From Flavipsychrobacter sp. (lineage in GTDB: Bacteria > Bacteroidota > Bacteroidia > Chitinophagales > Chitinophagaceae), in NCBI GenBank assembly GCA_031292525.1, contig JARLGY010000018.1, forward strand, positions 343,597-407,596: a DNA stretch of 64,000 nt. The letters are read 5' to 3'. Position 1 is the first letter of the stretch, and the number at the start of each line of letters is the position of its first letter. Shown here in pieces: positions 26,399 to 35,272 of the stretch. The position numbers were made by a program, and so were the translations under genes. The notes below the pieces were generated by a model. The model was not told the DNA's origin. It saw nothing but the letters and a program-made list of their open reading frames with translations, and made no database searches.

Positions 26399-26496
26399 AT
26401 AAATATTTTTATTGCAAGTATTAACGAGGGGTAAATGTATTAATTAAAGTGCTTAACCCGTAACATCACTAAAATTACGCCAACTTATTGCCGCTA

Positions 26497-27771
26497 TTAA
26501 TTTTTAGCCCGTTTATCCAAAAATTTAACGGCTTTGCGTGCGTTTTCAGGAAACTGCATTTTTTGCATGTCTGCAGCAGCTATGTATTTTATATACGGAC
26601 TCACCCGCAACCTGGCTTGCAGGTAGGCTCTTATACTGCGGTCGCAATCCTCGCTTTCATCGGCAGGTACTATATATATCAGCACTTCATCCAGCCCAAC
26701 CTCATTCGCATACACTTCTACCACATACTCTTTTATTTCATCCCGTTCATTCAGTATGTCAAACAATGCAGGGGGGTACAGCGTTGTTCCTTTAAATTTT
26801 ATCATCTGCTGCTTGCGCCCAAGTATAGGCGACAACCTCCAGGTTTTTCTTCCACAAGTACAGGGCTCATCAAAATACATACAGATATCACCCGTCTTAT
26901 AGCGCAGCAGGGGCATACCTTCTACTCCAAGGGTTGTAATGGTGAGCTCGCCAGGGGTATGCGACGGCACCTGCTTATCATTTTCGTCCAGCAGTTCTAT
27001 TACCAGCAGTTCATCAAAATGATGCCCACCCATGCCTGCATTACATTCTGTAAAAGCTGTTTGCATTTCGGTTGAGGCATAGGTAGAATACAATTGAATA
27101 GCCCATGCATCCATAATTTTCTTACCCAGTATATTCAGCGACAAATCAGCGTTCCTGATATTTTCACCAATACAAATTGCTTTTTTTACAGATGATGCAT
27201 TGATGTCAATACCATTTTCACCGGCATACTTTATTAGTTTAAGAATAAAGGAGGGCACCACTATAATAGTGGTGGGTTTCAGCCGTTCTATAGTTTCCCA
27301 TTGCAGCGATGGCACACCCGGCCCCAGCCTTATAACCCCGGCCCCAAGCATCCTCAGCCCTGAATAGTAGGCAATACCTGCCATAAACTGCCGGTCCAGC
27401 GTCAGCATCAACTGGTAAATATCGTCAGCCGACCCATCAGCCGTTACAAACGAATTATATTCATTATAAGCCAGCCGTTGCAGGTCGCGCTCTGTAAGTG
27501 CAATAGTTACAGGTGCACCCAGTGTGCCCGATGTGGCTGCATACTCTACTACATCGCGCTGGGGCACACACAAAAAGGCACTATTATATCGCTGCACATC
27601 TTCCTTGCTCGTGGGCGGAATAGCCACTAGGTCAGCCACAGTATGGATGGTCGATACGTCAATATGATGCGTTTCAAACAGCGCTTTGTAATAGAGCGAA
27701 TGCACCGATACATATTGCAGCAGCGATTGTAGCGATTGGGCTTTATATTCCGTTATTCTTTTTCCTGTCAT
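26497..27771 (-). CDS. AMP-forming acyl ligase (phenylacetate-CoA ligase-like)
   Basis: 424 residues, in the size range of PaaK-type ligases. The Ser/Thr-rich AMP loop is YAATSGTLGAPVTI. The A5-type motif STYASTEMQT, the YKTGDIC motif, a PCTCGR metal/structural Cys pair, and the hinge ILGRKQQMIKFKGTTLYP follow in family order. It should activate p-coumarate (or a related acid) as the adenylate and transfer it to CoA or a carrier protein. It is the first gene of the pigment operon, followed by the ammonia-lyase that makes its likely substrate. Confidence 0.8.
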   Translation of the reverse strand: MTGKRITEYKAQSLQSLLQYVSVHSLYYKALFETHHIDVSTIHTVADLVAIPPTSKEDVQRYNSAFLCVPQRDVVEYAATSGTLGAPVTIALTERDLQRLAYNEYNSFVTADGSADDIYQLMLTLDRQFMAGIAYYSGLRMLGAGVIRLGPGVPSLQWETIERLKPTTIIVVPSFILKLIKYAGENGIDINASSVKKAICIGENIRNADLSLNILGKKIMDAWAIQLYSTYASTEMQTAFTECNAGMGGHHFDELLVIELLDENDKQVPSHTPGELTITTLGVEGMPLLRYKTGDICMYFDEPCTCGRKTWRLSPILGRKQQMIKFKGTTLYPPALFDILNERDEIKEYVVEVYANEVGLDEVLIYIVPADESEDCDRSIRAYLQARLRVSPYIKYIAAADMQKMQFPENARKAVKFLDKRAKN

Positions 27772-27799
27772 GTCCTTTGCAAATATTCAAAGCTGCAAT

Positions 27800-27832
27800 C
27801 AAAATTAGCAAATGAAGACTCAATGAACACAA
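27800..27832 (-). promoter_or_regulatory. Promoter of the pigment operon
   Basis: On the reverse strand, TTG (27832-27830), a 22-nt spacer and TAATTTTG (27807-27800) match the Bacteroidota pattern, about 30 nt before the ligase start. Confidence 0.5.
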
Positions 27833-27847
27833 TATACAGGGAATCCT

Positions 27848-27855
27848 TATATTTG
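27848..27855 (+). promoter_or_regulatory. -7 element (TATATTTG) of orphan antitoxin gene
   Basis: An exact TAnnTTTG match 17 nt before the ATG at 27872; no good -33 box at the usual distance. Confidence 0.45.
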
Positions 27856-27871
27856 TTATGAACCTTTATAT

Positions 27872-28096
27872 ATGAAAACGATAGCATTTAGTGAATTTAA
27901 CAAGAACCCAGACAAGTTCCTTAATGCGATAAATAAACAAAAAAATTCTTTTATACTTTCTCGACCGGAAGGCAAGGTTGTTCTCCTGGATTTTGACGAA
28001 TATAACGCGCTCCAGGAAACGCTGTATCTAACCAGTACTTTTGCAAATCAACGTAGGCTTGAAGATTCATTGGCTGAAATGAAGGGAAATTTATAA
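27872..28096 (+). CDS. Phd/YefM-type antitoxin, no toxin partner
   Basis: 74 residues. The pattern is MKTIAFSEFNKN, a Lys-rich helix, SFILSRPEGKVVLLDFDEYNALQETLYL, then an Asn-x-x-Arg-Leu helix. This is the Phd/YefM antitoxin layout (N-terminal DNA-binding beta-alpha unit, C-terminal toxin-wrapping helix). The usual downstream YoeB/RelE/Txe-type gene is absent: the next 70 nt carry no reading frame, and a secreted esterase follows. It may be a decayed module or a free-standing repressor. Confidence 0.75.
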   Translation: MKTIAFSEFNKNPDKFLNAINKQKNSFILSRPEGKVVLLDFDEYNALQETLYLTSTFANQRRLEDSLAEMKGNL

Positions 28097-28169
28097 AGCA
28101 TGGATTCGATGAAAAGCATGACAGCATCTCTCGCCTACTTTCCTTCGTATATACAACAAAAGTTCCCTC

Positions 28170-29075
28170 ATGCTCAAAAGCGCCCTTTGCTGCGTACTTT
28201 TATGTTTTACAACTACCGTTCATTCCCAAACCATGCAGCGTTACAGGTCCAGTGTATTTACTGACGTTACTGTTGAAAGGAATTTGTCTTACCACCCGGG
28301 CCTGGTGGAGTATGAGAAAGCTTACCAGTTTGATCTTTACCAACCAAAGGGCGATACCGCAACCAAAAGACCACTAATAATATGGCTGCACGGTGGTGGT
28401 TTCAAATACGGTTCCAAAACCGATCATAGTATGCGGTTCTGGAATAAGCTTTACACACAAAAGGGATATGTATGCGTATCCATCAATTACAGGCTCAGCA
28501 AGTACAATCCCGTTTCTCATTTCGATGAATTACTGACCAGTTGTTTTTATGCCGTGCAGGACGCCCGCACTGCAATAGCCTACTTTCGCCAAAATGCTGC
28601 GCATTACAATATCGATCCGGACAAGATCATTATTGGCGGCATATCGGCTGGGGCTATAACTGCCTTGCAAGCTGTGTACAGCACCAATGAGCAATTGGGG
28701 GAGATAGCGCATATACCCGAAGTTGAAATAAAGAAAGCCTTGCCCTACCAACCTGTATCAGCAGTCATCAGTTACTGGGGGGCTATTTTTAATTTAGAAT
28801 GGCTGGGCAACAACAATGTACCCATTGTTTGCGTGCATGGCACAAGAGATCGTATTGTTAAAGTCATAGGCAAATCCTCTTTCTACGGCAGTATACCCAT
28901 CCACGCCGAAGCCGATAAAAGACATATACCTAATACGCTGAAGTTATACGAAGGCTACGGGCACGAGCTACAAAGGCACTTTAATCCTCTATTCGCAGAC
29001 CCGAGCACCCACAAACGATGGCGCGATGCCGGGCAGTTCACTGCCGATTTCTTGTACAATATTATAGGCCGGTAG
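28170..29075 (+). CDS. Secreted alpha/beta-hydrolase (carboxylesterase/HSL type)
   Basis: 301 residues. A signal peptide (MLKSALCCVLLCFTTTVHSQ) precedes an alpha/beta-hydrolase fold with oxyanion motif HGGGFKYG, nucleophile elbow GGISAGA (Ser about residue 167), acid Asp in HGTRDRIV and His in GYGHELQ. The Ser-Asp-His triad is complete. The HGGG plus G-x-S-x-G arrangement places it with hormone-sensitive-lipase/carboxylesterase proteins acting on short acyl esters. It is predicted to act in the periplasm or outside the cell; the natural substrate is unknown. Confidence 0.8.
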   Translation: MLKSALCCVLLCFTTTVHSQTMQRYRSSVFTDVTVERNLSYHPGLVEYEKAYQFDLYQPKGDTATKRPLIIWLHGGGFKYGSKTDHSMRFWNKLYTQKGYVCVSINYRLSKYNPVSHFDELLTSCFYAVQDARTAIAYFRQNAAHYNIDPDKIIIGGISAGAITALQAVYSTNEQLGEIAHIPEVEIKKALPYQPVSAVISYWGAIFNLEWLGNNNVPIVCVHGTRDRIVKVIGKSSFYGSIPIHAEADKRHIPNTLKLYEGYGHELQRHFNPLFADPSTHKRWRDAGQFTADFLYNIIGR

Positions 29076-29144
29076 GTCCGCAACAGGCAATTACATGAAA
29101 AGTTGTCAATATCCACCTATTTTTGCCGTTCGGAAAAAGTAATA

Positions 29145-29969
29145 ATGATCTATCATATAGTAGTTGGCGATCTCGCCGCTGTACCTCTTAAAGAAGCAAT
29201 TGCCCAGGATCCCTCTATGGCAGGGGAAGTTGTGGTATTGAAAGACATACTGAACGTTGGCCCCATCTTAAAAGAAGATGGCGTGCCCTTCAGCAATACC
29301 CGCACTGCCTTTTGGCAGCAGGTGATACCAGCCGAAAAAGATAAGATACAGGTAGATGACATGGAACGTATCCTCGATCTGTCTCATGCCATGTACAAGA
29401 ACGATAAACTGGTTGCCTGGTTCTGGATGGCGCCTATCCCTGCCGATGTTTGTGCGTACCATTGGGTACTGCCCTACCTGTCTAAGCATAAAGAGCATTT
29501 CTACATTGTCAATATTGCCAATCTTCCTTTTTTAGATGTGCAGGGCAAAGTATTCTACCCCAAAAGCCTCAGCGAGGTAATACCCAAGGAAATAATAAAA
29601 GCACGCAAACTGGCACGCCTCGTAACCCCATCCGAAGTTGAAATAGATGGCGATGAATGGCAGAAGCTGGTAAAAGAAAATAAAGGCATACGCACACACG
29701 AGGGTGGTAAAAAACTATCGTCTAAAGACGAGAACTATTACGACAGTCAACTCATCAGTTTTTGTTCGCAACAATACCAGAAGGCCGCACGTATAGTTAC
29801 CCAGGCGCTCACAAAGTTCAGTATTCCTACCGGTGATCTTTACTTGGGCTGGCGCTTGCGACAAATGGCAGCAGCGGGACTAGTGCAAATAAAAGGCGAT
29901 GAAACAAAGTCTATAAAAGACTTTGACGTGAAGATGCCCGGTGGCGAAGCTGAACCTGCACAAGCATAA
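29145..29969 (+). CDS. DUF1835 domain-containing protein
   Basis: 274 residues from the ATG at 29145, which lies 19 nt after a TATTTTTG promoter element (29118-29125); in-frame codons further upstream would lie before that element. The N-terminus MIYHIVVGDLAAVPLKEA, with the DILNVGPI block, is the DUF1835 signature, a domain with distant resemblance to a Rossmann-like fold. The C-terminal half contains paired Trp/Arg-rich helices (YLGWRLRQMAAAGLVQIKGD) matching DUF3658. The biochemical role of the family is not established. A cupin gene follows 11 nt later. Confidence 0.75.
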   Translation: MIYHIVVGDLAAVPLKEAIAQDPSMAGEVVVLKDILNVGPILKEDGVPFSNTRTAFWQQVIPAEKDKIQVDDMERILDLSHAMYKNDKLVAWFWMAPIPADVCAYHWVLPYLSKHKEHFYIVNIANLPFLDVQGKVFYPKSLSEVIPKEIIKARKLARLVTPSEVEIDGDEWQKLVKENKGIRTHEGGKKLSSKDENYYDSQLISFCSQQYQKAARIVTQALTKFSIPTGDLYLGWRLRQMAAAGLVQIKGDETKSIKDFDVKMPGGEAEPAQA

Positions 29970-29980
29970 AAAAACAGAAC

Positions 29981-30346
29981 ATGAAAATTACCAGGCTCGA
30001 TATATCAGGAAGTGACGACAGGGGTTATACAGCCGAGTATTACCATGAACGTATAGGGCAAAGCCTCATCATTTTCCGTAAGGCGGGCACAGTAAGTGGC
30101 AGGCACTACCACAAGGGCTTATCGCTCACCAAAAACCCTGAGATATTTTATCTCCTGCATGGCACCTGCACCCTCAACTGGCGCAGTGTAAACGACACAG
30201 AAATACAGACCGCCGAGCTAATAGGCCCTGTAAGGCTAGAGATATTACCTTTTACCTGGCACGAGCTCATTATGCAAACTGACTGTACATGCCTTGAACT
30301 CAATTCTATTTCAGACCACCAGAAAGATACTTTTTACTTGCCCTAA
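29981..30346 (+). CDS. Small cupin-fold protein
   Basis: 121 residues. RHYHKGLS supplies the two-His metal site of a cupin (H-x-H), EIFYLLHGTCTLNW the central strand with Glu, and FTWHELIMQ a second His, so the three or four ligands of the fold are present. Single-domain cupins bind a metal and a small ligand or act as isomerases. Here no substrate can be named. It lies 11 nt after the DUF1835 gene and is probably co-transcribed with it. Confidence 0.65.
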   Translation: MKITRLDISGSDDRGYTAEYYHERIGQSLIIFRKAGTVSGRHYHKGLSLTKNPEIFYLLHGTCTLNWRSVNDTEIQTAELIGPVRLEILPFTWHELIMQTDCTCLELNSISDHQKDTFYLP

Positions 30347-30370
30347 CAGTCTTTCAACTAGGCATCCAGT

Positions 30371-31468
30371 TTAATGCTGGTGTTGTGCCAACACTAATAA
30401 ATTGCCGTAAGCCTTTATATAATCATACTCTTCCGATAAAGCAGATAAGTCAAACAAAGTAATGTTCCCCCTGGCGGCTTTCTTAAAAGTTTGCATTACT
30501 TCACCTTTTATAACAGGGAATGCCCAGTTGCTTGTTTCTTCTACCTGGGTGGTGCAGCTATCGCAAACCACATTCATTACACTTATCTTTCCACGCAACT
30601 CTTCATTGTTAGAAAGTATGTTTACCAGGCTCCCTTTAATATTTGGGCGCGAATGGTCCATACCGCAATCAAGCAAGTAGAGTGCATCCTTGTCAATAGG
30701 TGATAGCTCATTCAGCAGGTTCTCTGCCATGGGCTTGTTTCGCGCACCTGATGGTGTATTTATATTTGGATTTGTTAGCAGATACTTAAAATCTTCATAG
30801 TTACTGCCCAACAAAGGTTTTAGGACTGTACTGTCTCTGTAAAAATCATCCTGCAGTTGTCTATAATGACGCGTGAATGATTTTGGATCATCGTGCACAT
30901 AACTGGTATCGCTTACATACGGGGCAATTTTGTACAGCGCCGCCAATTTTGTTTGGTCTATATTTTGTGTAAGCAATACCAAAGCTTTACGCAGACCTGA
31001 CGGCCGTTCAAAATCTATCCCAACTATCTTATATTTCGAGCCTTGATAGATCTTTCTCTTTGTCTCGTATAACTCACGATAATGCCCATTCGCAGGATGA
31101 TAATAAGTATCTGCATCTATTTCAGGATGCTGCATAAAGTAGTTATCTTCTATTGCCCATCCCCTTGCACCTTCTACAAAATAATATTTCAAGCCTCGTC
31201 GCGACAAGAATTTTGCAGATAACACCAATAGATCACCATTGAGATATAGAAAATGGCTGCAGCCTTCACCAAATACAAACAGCTTTTTACCCTTTATTGC
31301 CTGCTGCAGTATTTTCTCGGTTTCAGTACTGATAACTAAAGTACTGTCTGGATTACGCTCTATAACAGACTGGTGGGTGGACAGGTACTGTAACAATGCA
31401 TTTTCCTGGCTATGCGCTGTTACATAAAAACATACAATTAATATAGTCAGCAATGTAGCTTTTCTCAT
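30371..31468 (-). CDS. Secreted protein with erythromycin-esterase-like fold
   Basis: 365 residues from the ATG at 31468, chosen because it gives a signal peptide (MRKATLLTILIVCFYVTAHSQ). The core has KKLFVFGEGCSHFLYL, a long helix, LKYYFVEGARGWAIEDNYF, VGIDFERPSG and YLLDCGMDHSRPN. This order (G-E-x-x-H, then E after a strand, then an H near DCGMDHS) resembles erythromycin esterase/Ere-like hydrolases, with Glu and His as possible active-site residues. Identity is low, so the assignment is tentative. It is convergent with the cupin gene, 24 nt apart. Confidence 0.45.
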   Translation of the reverse strand: MRKATLLTILIVCFYVTAHSQENALLQYLSTHQSVIERNPDSTLVISTETEKILQQAIKGKKLFVFGEGCSHFLYLNGDLLVLSAKFLSRRGLKYYFVEGARGWAIEDNYFMQHPEIDADTYYHPANGHYRELYETKRKIYQGSKYKIVGIDFERPSGLRKALVLLTQNIDQTKLAALYKIAPYVSDTSYVHDDPKSFTRHYRQLQDDFYRDSTVLKPLLGSNYEDFKYLLTNPNINTPSGARNKPMAENLLNELSPIDKDALYLLDCGMDHSRPNIKGSLVNILSNNEELRGKISVMNVVCDSCTTQVEETSNWAFPVIKGEVMQTFKKAARGNITLFDLSALSEEYDYIKAYGNLLVLAQHQH

Positions 31469-31839
31469 AGATAACGCAGGTTTAGCAATGCAATAAATGA
31501 AAAATCTAGAGTACAAACAATAGCTCGACATTCTATAAATTCACGGGCTCACGGGCTCGCAGTCTTCCGACAGGATGACTCGTGTCTACCCAAAGCAGCC
31601 TGTCTCCCGACCGGAATTTGAAAAGCTGAAGCTTAAAGTTTGTCCTTAGCTGCCTGGCATCCAATGGTTATTTCACATCCATATGCACCCCCTCTTGTCC
31701 TCGTTTGTAACCGTGCACAACAATCTTGTGAAACACTACGATCCGTGGAACTGTGCACATCTTCTTTTGGAAAACCACTTCAGCCAATAGTATCTTGCAC
31801 CGTGGTTATGTTTCCTGGCAGCTTGGTTCAACATACACC

Positions 31840-32185
31840 AAATGTCCGTTGCATTTAAATATTCCAACAGACATTTTAAAAGGTGGATGTACTGCAACCC
31901 TAACTAGCAAAGGTTTCCACCAAAAATTAAAAGTGTCCTTCAACGGACATTTTAAGACATTCTGGAAGGGAAAAGGACATTTTAATATCCCCCCCGCACA
32001 TCGCTCCGGTTTCTCGTTCCTGGCCATTCACACTCCACAGTCTCAAAAATCACCTTAATTAAAAAAATCATATTTCAGCCAAACCACCTCACAATAATTT
32101 CGTCACCTCCAACAGACATTTCTCCTCAAACTATTACCAGCAAAGCAATTCCACCAAAATCCAAAATGTCTGTCAACAGACATTT
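31840..32185. repeat. Family of CAACRGACATTT repeats
   Basis: Copies: AAATGTCCGTTG (31840-31851, inverted), CAACAGACATTT (31865-31876), CAACGGACATTT (31941-31952), GGACATTTTAA (31975-31985), CAACAGACATTT (32110-32121), and CAACAGACATTT (32174-32185) preceded by inverted AAATGTCTGT (32164-32173). The last pair forms a perfect 10-bp hairpin around CA. The 31931-31952 pair forms an 8-bp hairpin with one G-U. The copies are not evenly spaced. Confidence 0.7.
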
Positions 32186-32271
32186 CAGTACATTTCATCC
32201 CATTCCGTCACATTTTTTTGTTACCTCTATCTAATATTTCCGGTTTGCCTCATTTCTTCCATATTTTCCAT

Positions 32272-32305
32272 TAATTTTGCGCCTCGGGCGTTGAGCCCGT
32301 TTTTT
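32272..32305 (+). promoter_or_regulatory. carB promoter (-7 TAATTTTG) with adjacent GC hairpin
   Basis: TAATTTTG (32272-32279) matches the -7 consensus; TTTG at 32244-32247 is a possible -33 with a 24-nt spacer. Immediately after lies CGGGC-GTTGA-GCCCG (32285-32299) followed by TTTTTT, a terminator-like hairpin at the very start of the transcript, 63 nt before the carB ATG. Confidence 0.5.
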
Positions 32306-32367
32306 GTGTGCTCATCCCGCCTGCTACAAATTTTTTGTATTTAAAACCTCTTTTGAATTTATAGAAA

Positions 32368-35223
32368 ATGCCATTAGATCATTCCATTAAAAGTGTGCTC
32401 ATCATCGGCTCAGGCCCCATTATCATTGGTCAAGCCTGCGAATTTGATTACTCAGGATCCCAGGCTGCACGCAGCTTGCGCGAAGAAGGTATCAAGGTGA
32501 TACTCATAAATAGCAACCCTGCAACCATCATGACCGACCCCATAGTGGCCGATAAGGTGTATTTGTGGCCGCTGAATGTGGAAAGCATTGAGCAGATACT
32601 TGAAGAGAATGATATTGATGCCGTACTGCCTACCATGGGCGGCCAAACAGCCCTCAACCTGGCTAAAGAAGCAGACGAACTGGGTATCTGGGAGAAATAT
32701 AAGGTGCGCCTCATAGGTGTAGATATAAAGGCCATAGACAAGGCCGAAGACCGCGAACTGTTCCGCAAATGGATGATACAACTGGGCGTACCCGTTGCAC
32801 AGGCCATGACGGCAAACAGCCAACTGGAAGGTAAAGAGTTCGCACAAAAGATAGGCTTACCCATCGTTATCCGCCCGTCATTCACACTCGGCGGCTCCGG
32901 CGGCGGTATAGTAATGAAGCAGGAAGAGCTGGAAGGTGCGCTTGAACGCGGACTTACTGCCTCACCTATGCATGAGGTACTGGTTGAAAAAGCCATGCTC
33001 GGCTGGAAGGAGTTCGAATTGGAACTGCTGCGCGACATAAATGACAACGTAGTTATTATATGTACGGTGGAGAATCTTGACCCTATGGGTATTCATACCG
33101 GCGATAGTATCACCGTAGCTCCGGCAATGACGCTGAGCGATACTGGCTTCCAGCTCATGCGTAATACGGCACTGATGATGATGCGCGACCTGGGCAACTT
33201 TGCAGGTGGTTGCAACGTGCAGTTTGCCCTCAACCCCGAAACCGAAGAAATAATAGCAATTGAAATAAACCCGCGTGTAAGCCGCTCATCGGCCCTTGCA
33301 TCTAAGGCTACAGGGTATCCTATAGCCAAAATAGCTGCAAAGCTGGCGGTAGGTTATGCGCTCGATGAACTGAAGAATCAGATCACACAGACTACCAGTG
33401 CTTACTTTGAGCCTGCGCTCGACTATGTAATAGTAAAAATGCCACGCTGGAACTTTGACAAATTCAAGGGTGCCGACGATACACTGGGCCTGCAGATGAA
33501 ATCTGTAGGTGAAGTAATGGCTATTGGCCGCACATTCCCCGAGGCTTTGCAGAAAGCCTGCCAGAGCCTGGAGAACAATGCTACAGGTCTTAGCGACATC
33601 AGCCGTGGTAAGTTGAAACCCGAAGAAATGGTGGATGCTTTACGCCGCCCAACCTGGGATCGTATCTTCCGCATAAAGGAAGCTATGGCTGCGGGGGTTT
33701 CTATAAAGACTATTCGTGAGATCACACAGATTGACCGTTGGTTCCTCTACCAGATACAAGACATCATCAATCTGGAAAACGAGATCAAGAAATACAAACA
33801 TCTGGAAAAATTACCAGACGACTTACTAGCTCAGGCCAAGCAAATGGGCTTCAGCGATGATCAGTTGGCTGAATTGATAAAGGATTGTACTGCCGATGAG
33901 GTGTATGAACACCGCAAAAAACTGGGCATCACCCGCGTATTCAAAATGGTGGATACCTGTAGCGCCGAGTTCGAGGCAAAAACGCCATACTTCTATAGCA
34001 CTTTCGAACAGGGTTCTTACGACAAGCAAACCAAGGGTAACCTGGTCTTTAACGAAAGCAACCTGTCTAAAAAGAAAAAAATAATAGTACTGGGCTCTGG
34101 TCCTAACCGCATCGGTCAGGGTATCGAGTTCGACTACTGCTGCACCCATGGCCTGCTGGCTATTAAAGAAGCTGGTTACGAAGCCATCATGGTCAATTGC
34201 AACCCCGAAACAGTATCTACCGATTTCGATATAGCCGATAAACTCTACTTCGAACCCGTATATTGGGAACACCTGTGGGAGATCATCGAGCACGAACAGC
34301 CCGAAGGGGTGATTGTACAGCTCGGTGGCCAAACAGCCCTGAAGCTGGCCCGCCGCCTGCACGAAAAAGGAATAAAAATAATAGGTACTTCTTTCGACAA
34401 CATGGATATTGCCGAAGACCGCGGCCGCTTCAGCGATATGCTGAAAGACCTGGGTATTCTCTATCCTAACTATGGTACCGCTTACAATACAGACGATGCT
34501 ATAGAAGTGGCGGCCCAGGTGGGCTACCCCGTACTGGTTCGCCCGTCATATGTACTCGGTGGCCAGCGCATGCGTATCGTCATCAACGATGAAGAACTGG
34601 AAAGCAGCGTACTCAGCTTGTTGAAGCACCTGCCAGGCAACAAAATACTGATTGATCACTTCCTCGATCGTTGCCAGGAAGCAGAAGTAGATGCCATATG
34701 CGACGGTGAAGATGTGCACATCATGGGCATTATGGAGCACATAGAGCCTGCAGGCATACACAGCGGCGATAGCCACGCAGTACTACCGGCATTCAACCTG
34801 GGCGAGCTTGAAGTGACCGAGATGAAAGACATCGCTAAAAAAATAGCTTTGAACCTCAACATCCGTGGCCTCATCAACATACAGTTTGCCATAAAAGACG
34901 GTAAGGTGTTTGTCATAGAAGCTAACCCGCGCGCAAGCCGTACCACACCATTCATAGCCAAGGCCTACGGTGTGCCTTACCTCAACATTGCCACCAAAGT
35001 AATGTTAGGAGAGCTAAAGCTGAAAGACCTGAAAATAGAAAAGAAACTGGAAGGGTATGCGGTAAAAGAGCCCATATTCAGCTTCAATAAATTCCCGAAT
35101 GTTAACAAAGAGCTGGGTCCCGAAATGAAGAGCACAGGTGAAGCCATCCGCTTCATCAAAAACCTCCGCGACCCTTGGTTCCGCCAATTGTACAAAGAGC
35201 GCAGCATGCACCTCAGCAAGTAA
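32368..35223 (+). CDS. carB: Carbamoyl-phosphate synthase large subunit, lacking MGS domain
   Basis: 951 residues. The two homologous halves each begin with a nucleotide-fold motif ([14 protein letters not shown] and [16 protein letters not shown]) and contain an ATP-grasp domain ([13 protein letters not shown] and [33 protein letters not shown] and [20 protein letters not shown]). The oligomerisation domain lies between. The protein ends ~10 residues after [11 protein letters not shown], so the ~120-residue C-terminal MGS-like allosteric domain found in enterobacterial CarB (~1070 residues) is absent, as in other Bacteroidota. The enzyme makes carbamoyl phosphate from bicarbonate, ATP and ammonia supplied by CarA, which is not adjacent here. 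Confidence 0.95.
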   Translation: MPLDHSIKSVLIIGSGPIIIGQACEFDYSGSQAARSLREEGIKVILINSNPATIMTDPIVADKVYLWPLNVESIEQILEENDIDAVLPTMGGQTALNLAKEADELGIWEKYKVRLIGVDIKAIDKAEDRELFRKWMIQLGVPVAQAMTANSQLEGKEFAQKIGLPIVIRPSFTLGGSGGGIVMKQEELEGALERGLTASPMHEVLVEKAMLGWKEFELELLRDINDNVVIICTVENLDPMGIHTGDSITVAPAMTLSDTGFQLMRNTALMMMRDLGNFAGGCNVQFALNPETEEIIAIEINPRVSRSSALASKATGYPIAKIAAKLAVGYALDELKNQITQTTSAYFEPALDYVIVKMPRWNFDKFKGADDTLGLQMKSVGEVMAIGRTFPEALQKACQSLENNATGLSDISRGKLKPEEMVDALRRPTWDRIFRIKEAMAAGVSIKTIREITQIDRWFLYQIQDIINLENEIKKYKHLEKLPDDLLAQAKQMGFSDDQLAELIKDCTADEVYEHRKKLGITRVFKMVDTCSAEFEAKTPYFYSTFEQGSYDKQTKGNLVFNESNLSKKKKIIVLGSGPNRIGQGIEFDYCCTHGLLAIKEAGYEAIMVNCNPETVSTDFDIADKLYFEPVYWEHLWEIIEHEQPEGVIVQLGGQTALKLARRLHEKGIKIIGTSFDNMDIAEDRGRFSDMLKDLGILYPNYGTAYNTDDAIEVAAQVGYPVLVRPSYVLGGQRMRIVINDEELESSVLSLLKHLPGNKILIDHFLDRCQEAEVDAICDGEDVHIMGIMEHIEPAGIHSGDSHAVLPAFNLGELEVTEMKDIAKKIALNLNIRGLINIQFAIKDGKVFVIEANPRASRTTPFIAKAYGVPYLNIATKVMLGELKLKDLKIEKKLEGYAVKEPIFSFNKFPNVNKELGPEMKSTGEAIRFIKNLRDPWFRQLYKERSMHLSK

Positions 35224-35240
35224 TACGATCTAATAATTAA

Positions 35241-35272
35241 ACGGCTTCGTAGAGATACGAAGCCGTTTTTTG
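35241..35272 (+). terminator. Terminator of carB
   Basis: An 11-bp stem ACGGCTTCGTA/TACGAAGCCGT, loop GAGA, then TTTTTTG. Confidence 0.9.

Larger units (their letters stand above)
31469..32367. other. Long intergenic region upstream of carB rich in repeats
   Basis: About 900 nt without a credible gene. It holds several copies of CAACRGACATTT in both orientations (31840-32185), a pyrimidine-rich strand from about 32040 to 32270, and the carB promoter with a leader hairpin (32272-32305). The first 300 nt contain only a short ACGGGCTC doublet near 31543. Confidence 0.6.

Noticed and set aside
31569..31604. GACAGG/CCTGTC inverted repeat
   Set aside because: Only 6 bp with a 24-nt spacer; expected by chance in a region of this length.
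31640..32058. Overlapping open frames of 72-101 residues in the carB upstream region, on both strands
   Set aside because: They read through the CAACRGACATTT repeats, giving repeated Lys-Cys-Pro or Gly-His-Phe strings; no RBS, promoter or family resemblance.
31840..32185. CRISPR-like array
   Set aside because: Repeats are 10-12 nt, unevenly spaced and in both orientations; no cas genes nearby.
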